From Lachnoclostridium sp. UBA3262 (lineage in GTDB: Bacteria > Bacillota > Clostridia > Lachnospirales > Lachnospiraceae), in assembly GCA_002362575.1 (NCBI GenBank), contig DEUM01000012.1, forward strand, positions 1 through 64,000: DNA of 64,000 nucleotides. The letters are read 5' to 3'. Shown here in pieces: positions 1-8,317 of the stretch (positions are counted from its first letter, which is position 1; each line of letters starts with the position of its first letter). Under the pieces are notes generated by a model. That model saw only the letters and a program-made list of their open reading frames with translations, was not told the origin of the DNA and did no database searches. A program made the position numbers and the translations under genes.

Positions 1-1
1 C

Positions 2-322
2 ATTGCGGAGTATTATTCCATAAACCGCCTGCCAAGAGGGAAGATTATTGAGTTTACACTTAATGATGAGGCGAAGGTTGTAACTACTCCGGCAAATGCG
101 GATATCGGTAACCTGAGAAAGGATATCGAAACTTTGCTGGTGGATTTTCCATATTTTATTGATATAAAAGTGCATTGCGATTCTGTAGATTTTATATTGC
201 GAAAGGAAGATAATGTAAAAACTGTACCAGGATATGTTTATTTCTATTTTGACAATGATTGTAGTGAATGGCTTTATCAGGCAGCATCTCATTGGAAAGC
301 GGTGAGACGGGCTGGCATATAG
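2..322 (+). CDS. Hypothetical protein, C-terminal part (5' end outside window)
   Basis: An open frame enters from the left edge and runs about 106 codons to TAG at 320-322. No family was recognised. The visible part is a mixed alpha/beta sequence with aromatic strands (VYFYF near 236-250) and a short basic tail (KAVRRAGI). The first in-frame ATG is at 134, but the open frame clearly continues upstream of it, so the gene is truncated by the window rather than starting there. It is followed at once by a decayed chemoreceptor, so the tail could itself be part of a broken locus. Function unknown. Confidence 0.45.
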   Translation: MAEYYSINRLPRGKIIEFTLNDEAKVVTTPANADIGNLRKDIETLLVDFPYFIDIKVHCDSVDFILRKEDNVKTVPGYVYFYFDNDCSEWLYQAASHWKAVRRAGI

Positions 323-339
323 ATATCTATTGAAAATAT

Positions 340-1002
340 TTGAATGATTTACATATCATAAATGGCGAAGTGTCCGAATCCATGGGAATTACCACGACTA
401 TAACCCGAACGTTGTCAGAGGCAGTCCAAGAAATCGGAGTAACCTTGAATCTGATAAATGATATCTTGTCTTCAACGAATTTGTTAGCGCTATAGAAGCC
501 GCAAGAGCAGGCGAGGGGGGGAAAGGATTTGCAGTTGTCGCGATAAAGGTTGAATAGTACACAAGAATAATGAAAAGTTGTTTAGGAAGTAATTGAACGT
601 GTTCAGCAAAATGTCAATGACATTACAGCACAAGTTCAAAACAACGCTGCTAAGTTAGATACACAGAACGAATACTTTGCGAATGTATTTAAGTATATGA
701 AGGATATTTCCGAATTGTTAAAGGTTTCCGTAGACACAATAGAATCTATGGAAGTGGCACATAATAAGCAGGCAGATGTTATAAAGGAAACGATCATAAT
801 CAATCAGGATATTGCAGAAAGTATCAAAAATGAAAACGAACAGTTTAATTCGATTAATGCGATGGCAAAAAGTAATGCAAATGACACAGCGGAAGTTGCG
901 ACACAGGCCAATATTATAAATGATATGGTTGATAAAATGACAAAACTTCTTGAACAAGGGAAAGAATCAAGTCGGTTCTATGCCTGTCTTTTTTCATATT
1001 GA
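340..1002 (+). pseudogene. Degenerate methyl-accepting chemotaxis protein signalling domain
   Basis: The translation at 489-542 (AIEAARAGEGGKGFAVVA) is the invariant hairpin tip of the chemoreceptor signalling domain. It is out of register with its flanks, preceded by a partly deleted NAS segment, and followed by stops near 556-558. From about 580 to 990 a second frame encodes the descending helix, rich in Asn, Gln, Ala and Asp heptads, open from an ATG at 697 to TGA at 1000-1002. No TM, HAMP or sensor module is present upstream. Several frame breaks and missing residues make a functional product unlikely. An intact receptor of the same class lies at 15193-16887. Confidence 0.8.
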
Positions 1003-1166
1003 TAATTTAAACGAAAAAATATTTTTTTTCGAGACTTTGAGTTATTTTGCGTTTTTTTTTCGTTATAGTAGGTGAAAGGAGGAAAACTCAAACAGAAGAT
1101 AATTATTTTAAGCATGTATAATTTGAGTAACTAGTAAAATGCATTGTCATGAAAGGAGATATTAAA

Positions 1167-2366
1167 TTGACTAATATTAAAAAAGTAATTGGAGTATTGA
1201 TTTGCATGATTGGTTTCATGTCTATTTCATCTTTGGTAGAAGGTAAAGAAAGGTTTCAAGGTACGTTTTTTGAGGATTCAAACATAGTAAAAACTGCAAA
1301 TAGTTATCAAGTTTGTCTTTGTGTGAAAGAATATTTTGATGCTTTTGAAAATAAGGATAATAGATATACAACAACGACGGAACAAATCCAAGCTTTAAGA
1401 AAAAAATATGCATTAAAAAAAGAGGAAGCAGTAAAAAACTTATCTGTTGCAGAATTTTTTATTGATAGAGCGGCGGCTGTTGAGAAGAAATCTACAATAG
1501 AGGTAAATGAATATAATAAGAAGATTTTTTATGAATTTTCTAATTTGAAGATTCAAAAGGATGTAGCTTCAGTTGAGGTAAAGGTTAGTCAAAAATGGAA
1601 TTATCAGTTTAGTCCTGACATAGAATCAGAAGCAGAAGATACTTATAAAGTAAGTCTAGTGCTTGAAAATGGTATATGGAAAATATTGCAGGTCGAAAGA
1701 TTTTCAAATGAAATATCACTTGACAAAAAATTAGAAAGTTTTGCAAAAAATAGCACATTTAAAGAAAGAAAAAAGTTTTTAACAGATATGAAAAAAAGTT
1801 TGAATACAGGTAATACGACTGTAAGCAATAATGGTTTAATGAAAGAGATGTTGGCTGTAAATAAACTTGCTAGCACAAAGTCCTCATATAATGCTACGAA
1901 AGCAGTAAAATATGCGATTAAGTATGCTAAAACACCGAATAAAAATTATTATTATTTTAAAGGACAAGATTGTACAAATTATACCTCGCAGTGTTTATAC
2001 GCTGGAGGAATAAAAATGCACAATGGAAAATCCAAGACGGACACCTGCTGGTTTTATAAAACCGCTAATAACCGTTCGTCCAGTTGGACGGGGGCAGAAC
2101 AATTTAGAAAGTATTTGAATAGAAGTTCTAGCAAGATTAAGAAAAAAAAGACAAATTGGTTAAATGTTCAAAAAGGTGATATTATTCAATTAACACTTGA
2201 TGGAAAAGCGTATCACTCACTGATAGTTACAGGAATTGTTTATTCGTCATCAGGACGTGCAGATTTGCTGGTATGTTGTCATTCAAGCAATCGTAAAGAA
2301 GTATCATTTAATCGCGAGTTTGCAGGATGCAATTATATTTATCACCATATTATCGGAAATAAATGA
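1167..2366 (+). CDS. Secreted protein with C-terminal putative amidase domain (Amidase_6-like)
   Basis: About 399 residues. The N-terminus is a signal peptide (basic TNIKK, then hydrophobic VIGVLICMIGFM). A long, lysine-rich charged central region follows. The last ~160 residues carry the pattern of the putative amidase domain family: KGQDCTNYTSQCLYAGG with the probable catalytic Cys, then a YHSLIVTGI strand with the likely His, and a CCHSSNR segment. By family analogy it would act outside the cell on peptidoglycan or peptide amides; the substrate is unknown. TTG 1167 is chosen because AAAGGAG (1152-1158) lies 8 nt upstream; the in-frame ATG at 1149 overlaps that site. A lipoprotein gene follows 11 nt later. 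Confidence 0.7.
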   Translation: MTNIKKVIGVLICMIGFMSISSLVEGKERFQGTFFEDSNIVKTANSYQVCLCVKEYFDAFENKDNRYTTTTEQIQALRKKYALKKEEAVKNLSVAEFFIDRAAAVEKKSTIEVNEYNKKIFYEFSNLKIQKDVASVEVKVSQKWNYQFSPDIESEAEDTYKVSLVLENGIWKILQVERFSNEISLDKKLESFAKNSTFKERKKFLTDMKKSLNTGNTTVSNNGLMKEMLAVNKLASTKSSYNATKAVKYAIKYAKTPNKNYYYFKGQDCTNYTSQCLYAGGIKMHNGKSKTDTCWFYKTANNRSSSWTGAEQFRKYLNRSSSKIKKKKTNWLNVQKGDIIQLTLDGKAYHSLIVTGIVYSSSGRADLLVCCHSSNRKEVSFNREFAGCNYIYHHIIGNK

Positions 2367-2377
2367 GGGAGGTCAAA

Positions 2378-3058
2378 ATGAAGATAATAAAGTTAATGTG
2401 TGCATTAATAGTAACATGTCTGCTGTCAAATGGATGTGGAACGAAGAAAGTAGATGTAGGGCACAGTGCAAGCGTTTCCAGTACAGCAGTTGATGAGAAA
2501 ACGGATTATAAAGACAAAGAATCGCTACAGAAAAAATGTCAAAAGGTTAAAAAAACCAAAATAGGCGTGAGTCCGTCAAGGTTACTATATGTTACAGAGT
2601 CTACGGCTATTATTTTGGATGAATGTGCGATTGTTGTTTTTGACCTTGGGGAAAATAACGTATCGGATATTGTACTCCTGCGAGACAACGATGTGATGGG
2701 GGATATTTTTCTTCAGGGGGATAAGGCGAGTAGTATATCTGTTTCAGAAGATGGAAGGTTTGTTTATATCCAAAAAATAATTGGGGAGGGAGGTTATCGA
2801 TATAACTTAGAAACTAAAGTGACAGAACCGTATAAGCGGAAAGAAACAGAGCCAGTTTTTGATTCCTATGAATCAGTTAGGAAAAAGTGGTATCTGACAG
2901 GCTTTGAGAAAAAATGGTACTTATGCGGCGACGAGGGTATACGGATAAACCAGAAGAAGTTTATGTATCTTATCAACACAGACTTTACAACATTGAAGGG
3001 TTTGACGCTGGTTTTATGTGAGGGGAAAGAGAAGCAGAAAATCCCTGTGTGGAAATAA
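2378..3058 (+). CDS. Putative lipoprotein of unknown function
   Basis: About 226 residues. The N-terminus MKIIKLMCALIVTCLLSNGC is a type II signal peptide with a plausible lipobox ending at Cys20. The mature part is polar (Lys, Ser, Asp) and holds strand-like segments such as AIVVFDLGENN and RFVYIQKII that resemble single blades of a beta-propeller, but no family can be named. ATG 2378 follows GGGAGG at 2366-2371; an in-frame ATG at 2363 overlaps the upstream stop and lacks a ribosome site. The gene sits 11 nt after the amidase-like gene, so both are probably co-transcribed, and the pair looks like a small surface-protein operon. Confidence 0.6.
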   Translation: MKIIKLMCALIVTCLLSNGCGTKKVDVGHSASVSSTAVDEKTDYKDKESLQKKCQKVKKTKIGVSPSRLLYVTESTAIILDECAIVVFDLGENNVSDIVLLRDNDVMGDIFLQGDKASSISVSEDGRFVYIQKIIGEGGYRYNLETKVTEPYKRKETEPVFDSYESVRKKWYLTGFEKKWYLCGDEGIRINQKKFMYLINTDFTTLKGLTLVLCEGKEKQKIPVWK

Positions 3059-3075
3059 AAAATTAACAGATTTCT

Positions 3076-3104
3076 ATGCAAATAATAAAAAAATATGTTA
3101 TACT
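3076..3104 (+). promoter_or_regulatory. Extended -10 promoter for pth-mfd-prsA
   Basis: TATACT at 3099-3104 is preceded by TG at 3096-3097, giving a TGnTATACT extended -10. The -35 region at the 17-bp distance (3076-3081, ATGCAA) is poor, as is usual for extended -10 promoters. Transcription would start about at 3111, exactly where a stem-loop begins. Confidence 0.6.
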
Positions 3105-3110
3105 AAAAAA

Positions 3111-3143
3111 TGCCCGAGGGTACCTGTCAGGAACCGTCGGGCA
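3111..3143 (+). other. Stem-loop at the predicted 5' end of the pth mRNA
   Basis: Arms 3111-3124 and 3130-3143 pair at 12 of 14 positions around a 5-nt loop. No T-run follows, so this is not a terminator for the upstream lipoprotein gene. It starts at the predicted transcription start and lies about 30 nt before the pth start codon. It may protect the 5' end of the mRNA or control translation. Confidence 0.5.
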
Positions 3144-3172
3144 AAACCTGTTGGATTTGGAGGACGGAAGAT

Positions 3173-3748
3173 ATGTTTTTAATTGTTGGTTTAGGAAATC
3201 CGGGCATTGAGTATGCTGCGACCAGACATAATGTAGGATTTGATGCAATAACGTATCTATGTGATAAATATGGCATATCAATGAGGAGTAAGGAGAATAA
3301 AGCAATAGTCGGGAAAGGAATAATAGAGGGCCAGAAGGTCATGGTGGCACAGCCGCAGACGTATATGAATCTGAGCGGCGAGAGTGTGCGTGCCCTGATG
3401 GACTATTACAAACTGGATTTGGAGGATTTGATTGTTATATCGGATGATATTAGTCTGGAGGTCGGACAGATTCGGGTGCGGCCGAAGGGAAGCGCCGGTG
3501 GGCATAACGGTCTTAAAAATATAATCCAACACCTTGGTACGCAGGAGTTTACGAGAGTTAAAATCGGAGTCGGGGCAAAACCGGAGGGCGGTAATCTCGT
3601 AAAGCATGTGCTGGGGCGCTTTTCCAAGGAGGAGGACGGGCTTCTCAGAGATGTATTTGAGCTGGTGGACGAGGCATGCCGGGAAATTATGGAGTCTGGA
3701 GCTGACAGTGCAATGAACAAGGTAAATGGAAAACGGATATGGAGGTAA
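3173..3748 (+). CDS. pth: Peptidyl-tRNA hydrolase
   Basis: About 191 residues, the usual Pth length. It cleaves peptidyl-tRNA released from stalled ribosomes so that the tRNA can be reused, in the cytoplasm. Visible family features are the N-terminal MFLIVGLGNPG strand, the catalytic His in TRHNVGFD (His20 region), PQTYMNLSG, the ISDDISLEVGQIR segment, and GSAGGHNGLKNI. ATG 3173 is chosen because the GLGNPG block must lie at the N-terminus and GGAGG (3159-3163) precedes it; the longer frame from 3110 would add the leader hairpin as coding sequence. mfd follows after 2 nt, a common firmicute pairing. Confidence 0.97.
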   Translation: MFLIVGLGNPGIEYAATRHNVGFDAITYLCDKYGISMRSKENKAIVGKGIIEGQKVMVAQPQTYMNLSGESVRALMDYYKLDLEDLIVISDDISLEVGQIRVRPKGSAGGHNGLKNIIQHLGTQEFTRVKIGVGAKPEGGNLVKHVLGRFSKEEDGLLRDVFELVDEACREIMESGADSAMNKVNGKRIWR

Positions 3749-3750
3749 AA

Positions 3751-6700
3751 GTGGAAACATTACTTGCTCCGCTGAGGGAGTTAGAGGAATTTACACAACT
3801 GAAAATTGCCATTCAAAAGGGCGCTACACCGGTTAATGTGATAGGTGGGATTGATACGCAGAAATGTCATTTGGTATATGGTGTATCAGATGAAAAGGCG
3901 TTCCGGCTGATTGTGACTCACAATGAACTTCGGGCAAAGGAAATCATGGAAGATTACCGGATGTATGACAGGGAAGTGATGTATTATCCAGCAAAGGATT
4001 TGATCTTCTACAGTGCAGATGTGCATGGGCAGGCGATTGTGAAAGAGCGTCTGAAGGTAATCCGGAAGATTGCGGAAAATGAGCCGGTAACGATTGTGAC
4101 GACGATAGATGCGGGGATGGACTATTGCCTCCCATTTGAGAAATATATGGAAAATAAAATTACGATTGCCGGGGGCGATATTGTTGATTTGGAAGCGATA
4201 CGAAACAGGCTGTCGGATATGGGCTATGAGAATACAGCACAGGTAGAGCGGGAGGGAGAATTTTCTATTCGGGGCGGTATTCTGGATGTATTTCCGCTGA
4301 CTGAGGAGAGCCCGTGCCGGATTGATTTCTGGGGAGATGAGGTCGATACGATACGAAGTATTGATGTGGAGAGCCAGCGTTCGGTTGAAAATCTGGAAAA
4401 AATAGATATTTATCCGGCAGCAGAGATTTTTATGACAGAGGAGCAGGCGCTTGCCGGTCTCCGAAAAATTAATCTGGATATGGAAGCCTGCACAAAGGAG
4501 ATGAGAGAGCAGGGAAGATTAGAGGAGGCAAACCGCCTGAGACAAAATATAGAAAGCTTTAAGGATGCGTTTGAAGCCTATCATGGGATGGTCAATCTGG
4601 AAAGCTATATACATTATTTTGCAGATGGGTTTTCAGGCGGGAAGGACGCGAAGGGAGCGGAACGGACGGTGTCATTTTTCGATTACTTCCGTGACCGGGA
4701 AGTGCTTGTCTTTCTGGATGAACCAAACCGCTGTATTGAGAAAGCGGAGGCGGTTGAATATGAATTTCGGGAAAGCATGGTAAGCCGTCTGGAGAAAGGA
4801 TATATTTTACCAAAGCAGATGGATGTCCTGTATTCACTGCCGCAGCTAATGCAGAAGCTGCAGAAGTATCCGCTTGTGCTTTTGTCAACGCTGGATATGG
4901 CGCTAAAGGATATCGCCATTGAGAGAAAATTTTATATTCAGGTGCAGTCCTCGCCTTCCTATAATAATAATTTTTCTATGCTGGCGAAGGACATTGGCCG
5001 TCTGAAACAACAGAAATACCGGGTTCTCCTTGTGTCAGCGTCCGAGACGAGAGCGAGGCGGCTCTGTCAGGATTTGATGGATTTTGAAATCAATGCTTTT
5101 TATGATGGGAAGATGGAGCATGAATTGCAGCCGGGAGAAGTTATGGTCACGAGAGGAAATTTGAGGCGGGGCTTTGAATACCCGAATCTACGGTTTGTCG
5201 TTGTGACGGAGAGTGATATCTTCGGCGGCCTGAAAAAGAAGAAAAAGAAAAAGGTTAAGAAATATGAAGGGGCGGCGATTCACAGCTTTAACGACTTAAA
5301 GATTGGTGATTACGTTGTGCACGAGAACCATGGGCTTGGCATTTATCAGGGGATAGAGAAGATTGAAGTAGAGCAGGTAACAAAGGATTACCTGAAGGTT
5401 GCCTATGCGGCCGGGAGCAATTTGTATGTGCCAGCGACTTCGCTGGAGGTATTGCAGAAATATGCCGGCAGTGATGCGAAGGTGCCAAAACTGAACCGAC
5501 TGCACTCTCCGGAGTGGAAAAAGACGAAATCGAGAGTAAAAGGAGCAGTACAGGAAATTGCTGCGGAGCTTGTGGATTTGTATGCGAAGCGTCAGGCGAG
5601 GCAGGGACATTCCTTTGAGAAAGATACTGTATGGCAGAAGGAATTTGAAGAATTGTTTCCGTATGAGGAGACGGAGGACCAGTTAAAAGCGATTGAGGCG
5701 ACGAAGGAGGACATGGAAAGCACGAAAATCATGGACCGCCTGATTTGTGGAGATGTGGGCTATGGTAAGACGGAGATTGCAATCCGCGCAGCATTTAAGG
5801 CGGTTATGGATGGCAGGCAGGTTGCCTTTCTCGTACCGACTACGATTCTTGCGGGACAGCATTATAATACGTTTGCCCAGAGAATGAAGGATTTCGGAAT
5901 CAATGTGGAGCTGCTCTGCCGCCTGCGCACTCCGGCAGAACAGAAGAAGACAATCGCCGGTCTGAAAAAAGGCAGTGTGGATATCGTCATCGGGACACAC
6001 CGTCTGCTCAGCAAAGATATTTCCTATAAAAATCTGGGGCTTTTGATTGTCGATGAGGAGCAGCGGTTCGGCGTAACGCACAAGGAGAAATTAAAGCAGA
6101 TAAAAAATGATATTGATGTGCTGACCTTGACAGCGACGCCGATACCTCGTACACTGCATATGAGCCTTGTCGGAATCCGGGATATGAGCGTGCTGGAAGA
6201 ACCGCCGGTAGACCGTATGCCGATTCAGACATTTGTCATGGAGAAAAATGAGGAGATTGTCCGGGAAGCTATTATCCGTGAGATTAGCCGCGGCGGGCAG
6301 GTATATTATGTGTATAACCGCGTAGGGAATATGGATGTCGTTGCCAATGAAATTGCCAAGCTGGTACCGGAAGCAGTTGTGGCATCCGCCCACGGGCAGA
6401 TGAATGAGCGGCAGTTGGAAAAAACGATGTTCCAGTTTGTCGAGGGAGAAATTGATGTGCTGGTTGCCACGACGATTGTGGAAACCGGGCTGGATATTCC
6501 GAACGTCAATACGATTATGGTAGAGGATGCGGATAAGCTGGGATTATCGCAGCTCTATCAGCTACGGGGGCGTGTCGGGCGAAGCAACCGCACGGCATAT
6601 GCTTTCCTTATGTATAAGCGGGATAAGATGTTAAAGGAAGTGGCAGAAAAGAGGCTGGCAGCGATTAAGGAGTTTACGGAGCTTGGTTCGGGCTTCCGCA

Positions 6701-7317
6701 TATCCATGAGGGATTTGGAAATCCGGGGCGCAGGCAATCTGCTGGGGGCAAGGCAGCATGGTCACATGGAGGCGGTTGGCTATGATTTATACTGCAAGAT
6801 GCTCAATGAGGCGGTCAAGCGTCTGAAAGGCGAACCGGTAAAGCATGAGGATTTTGAGACAAGTGTGGACATAAAGGTTGACGCATTTATTCCAGTCGGT
6901 TATATTAAAAATGAGTTCCAGAAGCTGGACATTTATAAAAGAATTGCAGAGATAGAGACAGAAGAAGAAAAAAGCGATATGATTGATGAGCTCGTAGACC
7001 GTTTCGGAGAGCCGCCAAAGAGTGTGATGAATCTGCTTATGATAGCGCTTTTAAAGGCAAGGGCGCACAGAGCGTACATTACGGATATTACAAGCAAGGG
7101 AAACAAACTTCGCTTTATCATGTATAAAGAAGCAGATATTTATCCGGAAAAAATACCCGCACTCATCGCCTCAATGGAAAGGCGGCTGCGGTTTGTGCCG
7201 GGTGCAGCGCCGTATTTTGAATATGAGCCGGAGGGAAATCTGCTCGAGCAGGCGGAGACGGTAACGGACGAGATTCAAAAACTTTGCAGAGAAAGAGGAG
7301 GAGAAGATGAAAAATAA
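3751..7317 (+). CDS. mfd: Transcription-repair coupling factor
   Basis: About 1188 residues. Mfd displaces RNA polymerase stalled at DNA lesions and recruits UvrA. Order of parts: UvrB-like N-terminal module (GGILDVFPL, RIDFWGDEVD), a lysine-rich linker (LKKKKKKKVKK), the CarD-like RNA polymerase interaction domain at about residues 513-580 (KIGDYVVHENHGLGIYQG), the RecG-like helicase with Walker A GDVGYGKTE (~668) and DEEQ box (~768), TATPIPRTL, QLRGRVGR, and the C-terminal TRCF domain. GTG 3751 is preferred because GGAGG (3741-3745) precedes it and overlaps the pth stop; ATG 3739 would lie on the ribosome site itself. It overlaps the next gene by 11 nt. Confidence 0.97.
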   Translation: METLLAPLRELEEFTQLKIAIQKGATPVNVIGGIDTQKCHLVYGVSDEKAFRLIVTHNELRAKEIMEDYRMYDREVMYYPAKDLIFYSADVHGQAIVKERLKVIRKIAENEPVTIVTTIDAGMDYCLPFEKYMENKITIAGGDIVDLEAIRNRLSDMGYENTAQVEREGEFSIRGGILDVFPLTEESPCRIDFWGDEVDTIRSIDVESQRSVENLEKIDIYPAAEIFMTEEQALAGLRKINLDMEACTKEMREQGRLEEANRLRQNIESFKDAFEAYHGMVNLESYIHYFADGFSGGKDAKGAERTVSFFDYFRDREVLVFLDEPNRCIEKAEAVEYEFRESMVSRLEKGYILPKQMDVLYSLPQLMQKLQKYPLVLLSTLDMALKDIAIERKFYIQVQSSPSYNNNFSMLAKDIGRLKQQKYRVLLVSASETRARRLCQDLMDFEINAFYDGKMEHELQPGEVMVTRGNLRRGFEYPNLRFVVVTESDIFGGLKKKKKKKVKKYEGAAIHSFNDLKIGDYVVHENHGLGIYQGIEKIEVEQVTKDYLKVAYAAGSNLYVPATSLEVLQKYAGSDAKVPKLNRLHSPEWKKTKSRVKGAVQEIAAELVDLYAKRQARQGHSFEKDTVWQKEFEELFPYEETEDQLKAIEATKEDMESTKIMDRLICGDVGYGKTEIAIRAAFKAVMDGRQVAFLVPTTILAGQHYNTFAQRMKDFGINVELLCRLRTPAEQKKTIAGLKKGSVDIVIGTHRLLSKDISYKNLGLLIVDEEQRFGVTHKEKLKQIKNDIDVLTLTATPIPRTLHMSLVGIRDMSVLEEPPVDRMPIQTFVMEKNEEIVREAIIREISRGGQVYYVYNRVGNMDVVANEIAKLVPEAVVASAHGQMNERQLEKTMFQFVEGEIDVLVATTIVETGLDIPNVNTIMVEDADKLGLSQLYQLRGRVGRSNRTAYAFLMYKRDKMLKEVAEKRLAAIKEFTELGSGFRISMRDLEIRGAGNLLGARQHGHMEAVGYDLYCKMLNEAVKRLKGEPVKHEDFETSVDIKVDAFIPVGYIKNEFQKLDIYKRIAEIETEEEKSDMIDELVDRFGEPPKSVMNLLMIALLKARAHRAYITDITSKGNKLRFIMYKEADIYPEKIPALIASMERRLRFVPGAAPYFEYEPEGNLLEQAETVTDEIQKLCRERGGEDEK

Positions 7318-8287
7318 AGCATTGGCGATACTGTTATGTCTGGGCTTGTGTATCGGACTGACAGCCTGTGGTGGAGAGGACAAGGGGAAAGAAAAGCCTG
7401 CTGTTGAAAGTGCTGCCTCTGTGAACAATGGAGATTTGAAGGAGGACTCGACGGCACTGACAATTGGCAAAACGAAGGTGCCGTACAATGAATATCAGGC
7501 GTATTATTATTTTATGAAAAATCAATACGAAAATGTTCTAAATGCCGATATATGGAAATATACAGGAGCAGGCGAGAAAGGAAAGAGCATCGGGCAGGAA
7601 GCGATTGAGGATGTATTGCGCCTGATAATTCAGGTAAAGGTAATTGGCAAGGCGGCCGCGGAGAAGGGAGTAGTGCTGGAAGTCGATGAAAAGGAAGTGT
7701 CGGATTATAACGCCAAGAAGTATTTTGACAGTATCAACGAGAAGGTCAGAAAAGAAAATGGCATAACGCTGGCTGTGATGACGCAGATTTTTGCCGAGAA
7801 TAAGCTGGCGGCAAAGATGTATAATGTTGTTATGGGAACAGTGGATGTGAATGTCACGGCAGAGCAGTCAAAGGCGGCAAGAGTCCAGTTGATTTACCTG
7901 AAGGCAGATGACAAGACGAGAGCGCAGGTAAAACAGAAGGCAGATGCTCTGTGTGCGCAGGCGAAAAATTCTGCGGGCAGCTTTTATTCTCTTGCCCGGA
8001 CAAATACGCAGGCGGCAGAAGTTGAGTGTCTGATAGGCAGGCTCGATGAAAGAACGAATCTGGTAAATGCGGTGATGGGCTTGAAACAATATGCTGTTTC
8101 CGGGGTGATAGAGGAAAAGGATGGCTATTATATCGCGTATTGTGTGGAGCCGGGCAATAAAAAAATATATGGGGAGTATAAAAATCAGGTTGTGGAAAGC
8201 AGGCAGGTCAGTGCGTTCCAGAAGGCGTATAAGGAATGGTCAGGGAAATATGAGGTAAAGGTAAGTAAATCGCTGCTGGCGAAATAA
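7307..8287 (+). CDS. PrsA/SurA-like lipoprotein foldase (peptidylprolyl isomerase family)
   Basis: 326 residues. A type II signal peptide with lipobox LTAC (Cys21) predicts anchoring on the outer face of the membrane. A SurA-N-like helical segment follows (LTIGKTKVPYNEYQAYYYF, then EAIEDVLRLIIQVKVIGKAA). The C-terminal part looks like a weak parvulin domain (RVQLIYLK, then VKQKADALCAQAK and SGVIEEKDGYYIAYCVE). Such proteins help secreted proteins fold. The parvulin core is diverged, so isomerase activity is uncertain. It overlaps mfd by 11 nt, so translation is probably coupled. AGAGAGGAGGA precedes the ATG. Confidence 0.8.
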   Translation: MKNKALAILLCLGLCIGLTACGGEDKGKEKPAVESAASVNNGDLKEDSTALTIGKTKVPYNEYQAYYYFMKNQYENVLNADIWKYTGAGEKGKSIGQEAIEDVLRLIIQVKVIGKAAAEKGVVLEVDEKEVSDYNAKKYFDSINEKVRKENGITLAVMTQIFAENKLAAKMYNVVMGTVDVNVTAEQSKAARVQLIYLKADDKTRAQVKQKADALCAQAKNSAGSFYSLARTNTQAAEVECLIGRLDERTNLVNAVMGLKQYAVSGVIEEKDGYYIAYCVEPGNKKIYGEYKNQVVESRQVSAFQKAYKEWSGKYEVKVSKSLLAK

Positions 8288-8317
8288 AAGAGCCGGCGTT
8301 TTAGAATGGAGTTTTTT

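Noticed and set aside
1012..1031. AT palindrome CGAAAAAATATTTTTTTTCG
   Set aside because: A/T homopolymer symmetry with almost no loop and no GC stem; likely chance in an AT-rich gap.
1117..1122. TATAAT as promoter of the amidase-like gene
   Set aside because: No acceptable -35 at 16-18 bp and no TGn extension; kept out of the feature list.
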